NCBI RefSeq assembly: GCF_013366375.1 | Contig: NZ_JABWMJ010000007.1 | Span: 248,001-312,000, forward strand | Reading direction: 5' to 3' | Length of the DNA: 64,000 nucleotides | From: Rhizobacter koreensis | GTDB lineage: Bacteria; Pseudomonadota; Gammaproteobacteria; Burkholderiales; Burkholderiaceae_C | In this document: piece by piece, positions 53,140 to 61,176 of the stretch | Numbering within the stretch: position 1 is the first letter of the stretch | Layout of the letters: every line of letters begins with the position of its first letter | Position numbers and translations under genes: made by a program | The notes under the pieces: model-generated | What the model saw: the letters and a program-made list of their open reading frames with translations, nothing else | Databases searched by the model: none | What the model was told of the DNA's origin: nothing

Positions 53140-55200
53140 TCACTCCTCGTCCGCCACCTTGTACTGGCTGGTCAGCTGCTGCTGCAGGCTCGGGGGCACC
53201 GGCTCGTAGTGCGAGAAGTCGATCATGTAGCGGCCCTGGCCGCTGGTCAGCGCGTTGAGGCGGCTCTGGTAGCCGAGCAGCTCCGACATCGGCGCCTGCC
53301 CGCGCACCGTCATCGTGCCGATGCTGCCGTTGCTGGTGCCGCTCACCATGCCGCGGCGCGCCGCGAGGTCGCCGGTGATGTCGCCGAGCGCCGACTCGGG
53401 CGCGGTGATCTCGACCTGCACGATCGGCTCGAGGACGATCGGCCGCGCGGCGCGCAGCGCGGCGAGCAGCGCCTTGCGGCCCGCGGTGACGAACGCGACC
53501 TCCTTGCTGTCGACGCTGTGCGCCTTGCCGTCGTAGACGACCACGCGCACGTCGACCACCGGGTTGCCCGAGATCGCGCCGCTCGCCAGGCCCTCGCGCA
53601 CGCCCTTCTCGACCGCGGGAATGAACGGCCCCGGGATCGTGCCGCCCTTGACCGCGTCGACGAACTCGAAGCCGGCCCCGCGCGGCAGCGGCTCGACGCG
53701 CAGGTAGACCTCGCCGAACTGCCCGGCGCCGCCGCTCTGCTTCTTGTGCCGGTGGTGGCCCTCGGCCGGCGCCGTGATCGTCTCGCGCAGCGGAACCCGG
53801 GGCGGGCGCGTGGTCACCTCGAAGCGATGCACCTCGCGCAGGCGCTCGAGCAGGACCCTGAGGTGCAGCTCGCCGAGGCCGTAGACCAGCGTCTCGTTGG
53901 TGCCGGCGGCCCGTTCGAGGCGCAGGCACGGGTCCTCGTCGACCAGCTTGCTGAGGATTTCCCACATGCGCTGCTCGTCGCCGTGGCGGCGCGGCTCGAT
54001 CGCGAGGCCGTACGCCGGCTTCGGGAACGGCAGCGGCGCGAGGTGGATGTGATCGTCCTCGGCGGCGTCGTGCAGCACCGCGTCGAAGCGGATCTCGTCG
54101 ATCTTGGCGACGGCGACGATGTCGCCGGGCACCGCCCGCGGCACCTCGACGTGTTCCTTGCCCTGCAGCATGAAGAGGTGTGCCGCCCGAAAGGGCTTGC
54201 GGCCCTCGCCGACGTAGAGAAGGCTGTCCTTCGTGACGGTGCCCTGGTGGACCCGGAACACGCCCAGACGCCCGACGAACGGGTCGATCGTGAGCTTGAA
54301 CACGTGGGCGAGCACGTGGCGGTCGGGGTCGGGCAGCGCCTGCAGCGGCTCGGCGGCATCGCCCTCGCCGCGCAGGAACTCGGGCGGGTTGGCCTCGCCC
54401 GGGTGCGGCAGGAGCTTGACCACCACGTCGAGCAGCTCGGCGATGCCGGCGCCGCTGCGCGCCGACACGAAGCACACCGGGATCAGATGCCCCTCGCGCA
54501 TCGCCTGCTCGAGCGGCGCGTGCAGCTCGGAGGCGTCGACGTCGCCGTCGTTGAGGTAGCGCTCGATGAACTCGGGGTCGACCTCGACCACCTGCTCGAC
54601 GAGCGCCCGGTGCGCCGCGTCGACGCTGCCGAAGTCGCTGTGCCCGCTGCGGTTGTGGAAGCAGTCGACGACGCGCGAACCGCCGGCGTCGGGCAGGTTG
54701 AGCGGCAGGCACTCCTTGCCGAACGCGGCCTGGATCTGCGCCAGCAGGCCCGGCAGGTCGACCCCCGGAACGTCGATGCGGTTGACGACGATCAGGCGGT
54801 CGCGGCCGCGCGCGGCCGCGTGCTCCATCATCCGCACGCTCATCGGCTCGATGCCGGCCGCCGCGTTGATCACCACCGCGACCGTCTCGACCGCTTCCAG
54901 CGCCGGCAGGCTCTGGCCCAGGAAGTCGGGCGCACCCGGCGTGTCGACGAGGTGGATGCGCGTGCCGGCGTGCGTGCAATGCAGGACGCTCGAGCTCAGC
55001 GAATGCTGCATGCGCCGCTCGAGCGGATCGAAGTCGCTGACCGTGCTGCCGCGCTCGACGGAGCCGGGCGCGACGATCGCGCCGGCGCCGGCGAGCAGCG
55101 CCTCGGCCAGACAGGTCTTCCCGGAGGCCGCCGCGCCGACGAGCGCGAGCGTACGGATCGACTCGACGCCGCCGGCGGCGTCTCGGCTGGGACTGGGCAT
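53140..55200 (-). CDS. Elongation factor G-like GTPase (FusA2-type paralogue)
   Basis: 686 residues with the full EF-G domain layout. The P-loop is GAAASGKT (22-29), switch II DTPGAPDF (86-93) and G4 NRID (140-143). In true EF-G switch II reads DTPGHVDF with a catalytic His; here it is Ala90, so GTP hydrolysis should be altered. Domains II to V continue normally (GGAGQFGEVYLRVEP, HYEPVPPSLQQQL). Such paralogues occur beside a canonical fusA elsewhere and their role is unsettled. ATG at 55200 behind GGAGGAGA. Confidence 0.9.
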   Translation of the reverse strand: MPSPSRDAAGGVESIRTLALVGAAASGKTCLAEALLAGAGAIVAPGSVERGSTVSDFDPLERRMQHSLSSSVLHCTHAGTRIHLVDTPGAPDFLGQSLPALEAVETVAVVINAAAGIEPMSVRMMEHAAARGRDRLIVVNRIDVPGVDLPGLLAQIQAAFGKECLPLNLPDAGGSRVVDCFHNRSGHSDFGSVDAAHRALVEQVVEVDPEFIERYLNDGDVDASELHAPLEQAMREGHLIPVCFVSARSGAGIAELLDVVVKLLPHPGEANPPEFLRGEGDAAEPLQALPDPDRHVLAHVFKLTIDPFVGRLGVFRVHQGTVTKDSLLYVGEGRKPFRAAHLFMLQGKEHVEVPRAVPGDIVAVAKIDEIRFDAVLHDAAEDDHIHLAPLPFPKPAYGLAIEPRRHGDEQRMWEILSKLVDEDPCLRLERAAGTNETLVYGLGELHLRVLLERLREVHRFEVTTRPPRVPLRETITAPAEGHHRHKKQSGGAGQFGEVYLRVEPLPRGAGFEFVDAVKGGTIPGPFIPAVEKGVREGLASGAISGNPVVDVRVVVYDGKAHSVDSKEVAFVTAGRKALLAALRAARPIVLEPIVQVEITAPESALGDITGDLAARRGMVSGTSNGSIGTMTVRGQAPMSELLGYQSRLNALTSGQGRYMIDFSHYEPVPPSLQQQLTSQYKVADEE

Positions 55201-55365
55201 GCTGTCTCCTCCGTCCTTGCCCGAAGGCCTGCCGAGGCGCGCGGGCTCGGCCGATTATGTGATCGTGGGCGGCCCGCGGCGACTGCGATCGCGACTGCCG
55301 GCGCCGACGCACGCGGCCGCGGGGCGTAGTAGCCTCGCGCGGCCTCCAGCCCGTGGAAAGCCGCC

Positions 55366-56259
55366 ATGCCGCCTCGCCTGACCTCGCACGACTTCGACCA
55401 GGAACTGCTGATCCTCTTCGACGCCTACGTTCACAACCAGATCGACCGGCGCGGCTTCCTCGAGAAGGCGCAACGCTTCGCCAAGGCGGGCGTGACCGCG
55501 GCCGGGCTGCTGGCTGCGTTGAGCCCGAACTTCGCGGCCGGTCAGCAGGTGAAACCGGATGACGCGCGCCTCACGACCGAACGGCCGAGCGTCGCCTCGC
55601 CACGCGGCACCGGCACGATCCGCGGCTATCTCGCGCGGCCCGCGTCGGCCGGGACGACCCGGCTTCCGTCGGTGCTGGTGATCCACGAGAACCGCGGCCT
55701 CAACCCGCACATCGAGGACATCGCGCGCCGCCTCGCGCTCGACGGCTTCATGGCATTCGCGCCCGACGCGCTGACGCCGCTCGGCGGCTATCCCGGCGAC
55801 GAGGACAAGGCGCGCGAAGCGTTCGCGACGCTCGACCAGGCCAGAACCCGCGAAGACTTCCTTGCCGCCGCCACGTGGCTGCGCGCGCGGCCCGACGGCA
55901 ACGGCAAGCTCGGTGCGGTGGGCTTCTGCTACGGCGGCGGCGTCGTGCACGGGCTGGCGACGCGCCTGCCGGACCTCGACGCCGCGGTGCCGTTCTACGG
56001 CAACACGCCGCCGCCGGACCAGGCCGCGAGCGTGAAGGCGCCGCTTCTGGTGCACCTCGCGGCGGTCGACGAGCGCATCAACGCGGCGTGGCCCGCCTAC
56101 GAGAAGGCGCTGAAGGCCGCCGGCGCGGACGTGGAGGTGCACCAGTATCCGGGCACCCAGCACGGCTTCAACAACGACACCACGCCGCGCTACGACGCGG
56201 CCGCGGCGCGCCTGGCGTGGGACCGCACGCTGGCGTTCTTCAGACGCCATCTGGTCTGA
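55366..56259 (+). CDS. Tat-exported dienelactone hydrolase-family protein
   Basis: 297-residue alpha/beta-hydrolase. The N-terminus carries a twin-arginine signal (DRRGFLEKAQRFAKAG followed by a hydrophobic stretch), preceded by 28 residues. The hydrolase core has E108 (HENRG), nucleophile C188 in GFCYGG, D235 (VDERIN) and H266 (GTQHGF), the dienelactone hydrolase triad with its helper Glu. Periplasmic members of this type are common; the lactone or ester substrate is unknown. ATG at 55366. Divergent from the EF-G-like gene. Confidence 0.92.
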   Translation: MPPRLTSHDFDQELLILFDAYVHNQIDRRGFLEKAQRFAKAGVTAAGLLAALSPNFAAGQQVKPDDARLTTERPSVASPRGTGTIRGYLARPASAGTTRLPSVLVIHENRGLNPHIEDIARRLALDGFMAFAPDALTPLGGYPGDEDKAREAFATLDQARTREDFLAAATWLRARPDGNGKLGAVGFCYGGGVVHGLATRLPDLDAAVPFYGNTPPPDQAASVKAPLLVHLAAVDERINAAWPAYEKALKAAGADVEVHQYPGTQHGFNNDTTPRYDAAAARLAWDRTLAFFRRHLV

Positions 56260-56720
56260 CCGTGCGGCCCGGCCCGTGAACTGATCGGCCCGCGAGCGCC
56301 ATGGGGTCGATGCGGGTCGCGCGGGCAGCACGCCTGGCGGCGTGGTCGCTGCGAAGTCGGCGACGCGAGCTTTCGCCGGCGCGAAGTCGCAACCCGCTGC
56401 CGGCGCGGCCGTGCGTGACCGCGCGTACCGGCGCGGCCGGCGGCGTCGCGCAGCCGTACCTTGGCGACCGTATCAGGCTCGCCGGCGCCGCCAGCCGCGT
56501 CGCGCAGGCGAGCCGGAGGCGCCGCACTCGACCGCCGGCTGCCGTCGGCGACGTCGCGCGCGGGGTTTGCCCGACGCGCCGGGCGCGCCGCTTGCCGAAC
56601 CGCGCTCTCGCCGCTCCGCCACCCGGGGCCCGCCCGGCGGCGCAGCCGCTCGCGCCGGCCGGCTCACCCCACCGGCTGCACGCCCGAGCGGCCGCCACTC
56701 TCAGCAAGGATCGACCCTCG
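56260..56720 (+). other. Intergenic region ahead of paoABC
   Basis: 461 very GC-rich nt. The reading frame of paoA is open upstream to 56301 but encodes only Arg/Ala/Pro-rich sequence and is unlikely to be translated. A 9-bp direct repeat GCGAAGTCG occurs at 56351 and 56381, 30 bp apart. I see no clear promoter or terminator. Confidence 0.3.
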
Positions 56721-57356
56721 ATGGAAGAACCGAACCGCACCAGCCTCACGCGCCGCACTTTCCTGATCGTCAAGGCCGGCACCGCCGCGGCCGTGAGCCT
56801 GCCGCTCGCCGCGGCCGCGCAGGGCAGCGCCGCGCCGCGCCCGACGCTCGCGAAGGTGTCGCTGCAGGTCAACGGCCAGCGCCGCGAACTCGAGGTCGAC
56901 ACCCGCACCTCGCTGCTCGACGCGTTGCGGGAGCACCTGCACCTCACCGGCACCAAGAAGGGCTGCGACCAGGGACAGTGCGGCGCCTGCACGGTGATCG
57001 TGGACGGGCGCCGCATCAACTCGTGCCTCACGCTCGCGGTGATGCACGAGGGTGCCAGCGTCACCACGATCGAAGGCCTCGGCACGCCCGACAAGCTGCA
57101 CCCGATGCAGGCCGCCTTCGTGAAGCACGACGGCTACCAGTGCGGCTACTGCACGCCCGGGCAGATCTGCTCGGCGGTCGCGATGCTCGACGAGCTGAAG
57201 GGCGGCATGCCGAGCCACGTCAGCGCCGACCTCGCCGCCGCGCCGCAGCTCACGCCCGCGGAGCTGCGCGAGCGCATGAGCGGCAACATCTGCCGCTGCG
57301 GCGCCTACTCGAACATCGCCGACGCCATCGTCGAGGTCGCGGGAGCCAAGGCATGA
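56721..57356 (+). CDS. paoA: Periplasmic aldehyde oxidoreductase 2Fe-2S subunit (PaoA-like)
   Basis: 211 residues. The Tat signal [12 protein letters not shown] exports the assembled complex to the periplasm, as in E. coli PaoABC. Cluster ligands C82, C87, C90 and C102 (CDQGQCGAC), then C141 and C144 (CGYC), and CRC near the C-terminus. ATG at 56721, where the signal peptide begins. Its stop overlaps the ATG of paoB. Confidence 0.93.
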   Translation: MEEPNRTSLTRRTFLIVKAGTAAAVSLPLAAAAQGSAAPRPTLAKVSLQVNGQRRELEVDTRTSLLDALREHLHLTGTKKGCDQGQCGACTVIVDGRRINSCLTLAVMHEGASVTTIEGLGTPDKLHPMQAAFVKHDGYQCGYCTPGQICSAVAMLDELKGGMPSHVSADLAAAPQLTPAELRERMSGNICRCGAYSNIADAIVEVAGAKA

Positions 57357-58303
57357 AGGCGTTCAGCTACGAGCGCGCGCGCACGCCGGCCGACGCCGCG
57401 CGGGCCGCAGCCGCGAACCCGGGCGCGAAGTTCGTCGCCGGCGGCACCAACCTGCTCGACCTGATGAAGCTCGAAATCGAGACGCCGACGCATCTGATCG
57501 ACGTCAACGGCCTCGGCCTCGACAAGGTCGAGCCGGCCGACGACGGAGGCCTTCGCGTCGGCGCCCTGGTGCGCAACGGCGACCTCGCCGCCGACCCGCG
57601 GGTGCGGCGCGACTACCCGGTGCTGTCGCGCGCGCTGCTCGCCGGCGCGTCCGGCCAGCTGCGCAACATGGCGACCACCGCCGGCAACTTGCTGCAGCGC
57701 ACCCGGTGTCCCTACTTCTACGACACCAACATGCCGTGCAACAAGCGCGTGCCCGGCAGCGGCTGCTCGGCCATCGGCGGCTACAGCCGGCAGCACGCGG
57801 TGGTCGGCGTCAGCGACGCCTGCATCGCGACGCACCCGAGCGACATGGCGGTCGCGATGCGCGTGCTCGATGCGCGCGTCGGCACGGTACGGGCCGACGG
57901 CTCGACGCGCGCCATCCCGATCGCCGACTTCCACCGCCTGCCCGGCGACACGCCGCACGTCGACACCGTGCTCGCGCGCGACGAGCTGATCGTCGACGTG
58001 ACGCTGCCCAGGCCGGTCGGCGGCACGCAGAGCTATCGCAAGGTGCGCGACCGCGCGTCGTACGCGTTCGCGCTGGTCTCGGTCGCCGCGATCGTGCAGC
58101 GCGACGGCAGCGGCCGCGTCGCGTTCGGCGGAATCGCCCACAAGCCGTGGCGCGTCGAAGCCGCCGAGGCCGCGCTGCCGCGCGGCCCCAAGGCGGTCGC
58201 CGAGCAGGTGCTCGCCGGCGCCCGCACCACCTCCGACAACGCGTTCAAGCTGCCACTCGTCGAGCGCACGCTCGCCGCCGCGCTCGAGCCCGCGAGGACC
58301 TGA
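57353..58303 (+). CDS. paoB: Periplasmic aldehyde oxidoreductase FAD subunit (PaoB-like)
   Basis: 316 residues. The FAD site includes [11 protein letters not shown] (29-39) and [11 protein letters not shown]. Four cysteines, C119, C129, C138 and C157 ([23 protein letters not shown]), fit the extra 4Fe-4S cluster that distinguishes PaoB from ordinary CoxM-type subunits. It has no export signal and would travel with PaoA. It overlaps paoA by 4 nt. Confidence 0.93.
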   Translation: MKAFSYERARTPADAARAAAANPGAKFVAGGTNLLDLMKLEIETPTHLIDVNGLGLDKVEPADDGGLRVGALVRNGDLAADPRVRRDYPVLSRALLAGASGQLRNMATTAGNLLQRTRCPYFYDTNMPCNKRVPGSGCSAIGGYSRQHAVVGVSDACIATHPSDMAVAMRVLDARVGTVRADGSTRAIPIADFHRLPGDTPHVDTVLARDELIVDVTLPRPVGGTQSYRKVRDRASYAFALVSVAAIVQRDGSGRVAFGGIAHKPWRVEAAEAALPRGPKAVAEQVLAGARTTSDNAFKLPLVERTLAAALEPART

Positions 58304-58306
58304 CGC

Positions 58307-60532
58307 ATGAAGTTCGACACCCCTGCGACCACCAACCCGATCGACCGCCTCGAGGCGGTCGGCAAGCCCTTCGACCGCATCGACGGCCGCTTCAAGACCA
58401 CCGGCACCGCACCCTATGCCTACGAGCGCCACGACGTCGCGCCGAACGCGGCGTACGGCTACGTCGTGACGAGCGGCGTCGCCAAGGGCCGCATAGCATC
58501 GATCGACGTCGCCGCGGCGCGCGCCGCGCCCGGCGTGCTCGGCGTCGTGACTTGGCAGAACGCCGGCAAGCTCGGCCAGGCCAAGACGCACTACGCGCGC
58601 CTGCTCGGCGGGCCCGAGGTGCAGCACTACCACCAGGCGATCGGCCTCGTCGTCGCCGAGACGTTCGAGCAGGCGCGTGCCGCCGCCGGGCTGGTGCGCG
58701 TCGACTACGCGCGCGAGCCGGGCCGCTACGACCTCGCCGCGCAGCTCGAGACCGCCCCGCTGGTCGGCGGCGACAGCGGCGAAGGCAGCGCGTCGCCGCC
58801 GGTGCACCGCACCGGCGACTTCGAGGGCGCGTTCGCCGCCGCGCCGGTCAAGCTCGACGCCTGGTATTCGACGCCCGACGAGAGTCACGCGATGCTCGAG
58901 CCGCACGCCAGCGTCGCCGCCTGGGACGGCGACTCGGTGACGGTGTGGACGTCGAACCAGATGGTCGCCTGGGCGGTGCGCGATCTGTCCGAGACGCTGC
59001 TGATCCCGGCCGAGAAGATCCGCATCGTCTCGCCGTTCGTCGGCGGCGGCTTCGGCACCAAGCTGTGGATCCGCAGCGACGCGCTGCTCGCCGCGCTCGG
59101 CGCGCGAATGGCGGGGCGTCCGGTCAAGGTGAACCTGGCCCGCGCCCAGGTGCCCAACAACACCACGCACCGGCCGGCGACGATGCAGCGCGTGCGGCTC
59201 GGCGCGGCGCGCGACGGCCGCATCGCCGCGGTCGCGCACGAGAGCTGGTCGGGCAACCTGCCCGGCGGCAAGCCCGAGACGGCGACCGACCAGACGCGGC
59301 TGCTCTACGCCGGCGCCAACCGCCTGACGTCGATGCGCCTCGCGGCGCTCGACCTGCCGGAGGGCAACGCGATGCGCGCGCCGGGCGAAGCGCCCGGCAT
59401 GATGGCGCTTGAGGTCGCGATGGACGAGCTTGCCGAGAAGCTCGGCATGGACCCGGTCGAGCTGCGCATCGTCAACGACACCCAGGTCGACCCTGAAAAG
59501 CCCGAGCGCCATTACTCGCAGCGCAACCTGGTGCGGTGCCTGCGCACCGGCGCCGAGAAGTTCGGCTGGAACCGGCGCAACGCGCGGCCGGGCCGCACGC
59601 GTGACGGCACCTGGCTGGTCGGCATGGGCGTCGCGGCGGCGTTCCGCAACAACCTGCTCACCAAGTCGGCGGCGCGGGTGCGGCTCGACGGGCGTGGCGT
59701 CGTCACCGTCGAGACCGACATGACCGACATCGGCACCGGCAGCTACACCATCCTCGCGCAGACCGCTGCCGAGATGATGGGCGTCGCGGTCGACCAGGTG
59801 GTGGTGCGGCTCGGCGACTCGCGCTTTCCGGTGTCGGCCGGCTCGGGCGGCCAATGGGGCGCCAACAACTCGACGGCCGGCGTCTACGCGGCGTGCGTGA
59901 AGCTGCGCGAGGCGGTCGCGGGCAAGCTCGGCGTCGATGCCGCGAGTGCCGTGTTCGCCGGCGGCGAGGTGCGCGCCGGCGGCCGCAACCTGCCCCTCGC
60001 GCAGGCCGCCGCCGGCGGCGAGCTCGTCGCGGAGGACGCGATCGAGTACGGCGAGCTCCACAAGAAGTACCAGCAGTCGACCTTCGGCGCGCACTTCGTC
60101 GAGGTCGGCGTCGACCGCTTCACCGGCGAGACGCGCGTGCGCCGCATGCTCGCGGTGTGCGCGGCCGGGCGCATCCTCAACCCGAAGTCCGCGCGCAGCC
60201 AGGTCATCGGCGCGATGACGATGGGCGTCGGCGCGGCGCTGATGGAGCACCTCGCGGTCGACAAGCGCCCCGACTACGGCTTCTTCGTCAACCACGACCT
60301 CGCCGGTTACGAGGTGCCGGTGCACGCCGACATCCCGCACCAGGACGTGATCTTCCTCGACGAGACCGACCCGCTGTCGTCGCCGATGAAGGCCAAGGGC
60401 GTCGCCGAGCTCGGCATCTGCGGCGTCGCCGCCGCGGTCGCCAACGCGATCTACAACGCCACCGGGGCGCGCGTGCGCGAGTACCCGATCACGCTCGACA
60501 AGGTGCTGGGGCAGTTGCCGGCGCGCGCCTGA
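58307..60532 (+). CDS. paoC: Periplasmic aldehyde oxidoreductase molybdenum subunit (PaoC-like)
   Basis: Catalytic subunit of 741 residues carrying the molybdenum cofactor, oxidising aldehydes (aromatic ones in E. coli) to acids. VGGGFGTKLW, NAMRAPGEAPG and the catalytic Glu E701 in AKGVAELGICG are present. The gene starts 3 nt after paoB. The dedicated cofactor-insertion chaperone PaoD, next to paoC in E. coli, is not found here, so another XdhC-like protein must serve. Confidence 0.94.
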   Translation: MKFDTPATTNPIDRLEAVGKPFDRIDGRFKTTGTAPYAYERHDVAPNAAYGYVVTSGVAKGRIASIDVAAARAAPGVLGVVTWQNAGKLGQAKTHYARLLGGPEVQHYHQAIGLVVAETFEQARAAAGLVRVDYAREPGRYDLAAQLETAPLVGGDSGEGSASPPVHRTGDFEGAFAAAPVKLDAWYSTPDESHAMLEPHASVAAWDGDSVTVWTSNQMVAWAVRDLSETLLIPAEKIRIVSPFVGGGFGTKLWIRSDALLAALGARMAGRPVKVNLARAQVPNNTTHRPATMQRVRLGAARDGRIAAVAHESWSGNLPGGKPETATDQTRLLYAGANRLTSMRLAALDLPEGNAMRAPGEAPGMMALEVAMDELAEKLGMDPVELRIVNDTQVDPEKPERHYSQRNLVRCLRTGAEKFGWNRRNARPGRTRDGTWLVGMGVAAAFRNNLLTKSAARVRLDGRGVVTVETDMTDIGTGSYTILAQTAAEMMGVAVDQVVVRLGDSRFPVSAGSGGQWGANNSTAGVYAACVKLREAVAGKLGVDAASAVFAGGEVRAGGRNLPLAQAAAGGELVAEDAIEYGELHKKYQQSTFGAHFVEVGVDRFTGETRVRRMLAVCAAGRILNPKSARSQVIGAMTMGVGAALMEHLAVDKRPDYGFFVNHDLAGYEVPVHADIPHQDVIFLDETDPLSSPMKAKGVAELGICGVAAAVANAIYNATGARVREYPITLDKVLGQLPARA

Positions 60533-60677
60533 GCGGCCGCCGGTCGAACGCTGGTCGCCACGGCACGGGGCGCGTCAACCGCCGAGCCGGTGGCGCGTTG
60601 GTCACGGGCCACCGCCAGCGCCTCTCGCGAAGCGCCGACCGGCGGAACTCTCGCAACCACGATCCCGGATCACGTCC

Positions 60678-60929
60678 ATGAAGAACGCACTCATCGCTCT
60701 CGCTCTCGTCGTCGGTGCCGCCGGCGCGTACGCCCAGGCCGGCACGGCCGTCAAGGAAGCCGGCAAGGCCACCGCCGAGACCAGCAAGCAGGCCGCGGAG
60801 AACACCAAGGCAGCCGTGAGCAGCGAGCCCGCGAAGACCGTGCACAAGGCCAAGGCCGACGTTCACAAGGCCAAGGCGAGCCACGCCGCTCACGAGTCGA
60901 AGGAAGCGGCCAAGGCCGCGACGAAGTAA
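60678..60929 (+). CDS. Small secreted Lys/Ala-rich protein
   Basis: 83 residues. A clean signal peptide (MKNALIALALVVGAAGAYA) is followed by about 64 residues made almost only of Ala, Lys, Glu, Thr, Ser and His (EAGKATAETSKQAAENTKAA, VHKAKADVHKAKASHAAHES). It should form an amphipathic helix or stay disordered, like LEA-type or histone-H1-like tails. A strong intrinsic terminator follows 36 nt later, supporting a real, well-expressed gene. Function unknown; envelope stress protection is a guess. Confidence 0.8.
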   Translation: MKNALIALALVVGAAGAYAQAGTAVKEAGKATAETSKQAAENTKAAVSSEPAKTVHKAKADVHKAKASHAAHESKEAAKAATK

Positions 60930-60965
60930 GCACGTCGTCGGCCTTCGAGCCGGACGCGCAGGAAG

Positions 60966-60990
60966 AAAACGCGGCCCCGGCCGCGTTTTT
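60966..60990 (+). terminator. Strong Rho-independent terminator
   Basis: AAAACGCGGCC (60966-60976) pairs perfectly with GGCCGCGTTTT (60979-60989) and is followed by another T. It is the clearest intrinsic terminator in the window and would serve the small secreted protein gene. The A-rich side makes it bidirectional, possibly also serving ligD. Confidence 0.92.
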
Positions 60991-61176
60991 CGCTTGCGCG
61001 ACGGCCGCGGTGCGAGGGCGCCGGCGGCTCAAGGATCAGGCGCGCGGGCCCCGCTCGCGAACGGCGCCGGGTACGGCGTCGTGCAAGCCTCGGGGCATGG
61101 CGACGTCGTCGATGCAGCCCCCGCGGGCCACACGCGACCGGCCTTGCGGACGCCGCGCGGCACGACGGGCGTGCCG

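Noticed and set aside
56301..56720. N-terminal extension of paoA
   Set aside because: The Tat signal peptide starts at 56721; residues upstream are low-complexity Arg/Ala-rich and would block export.
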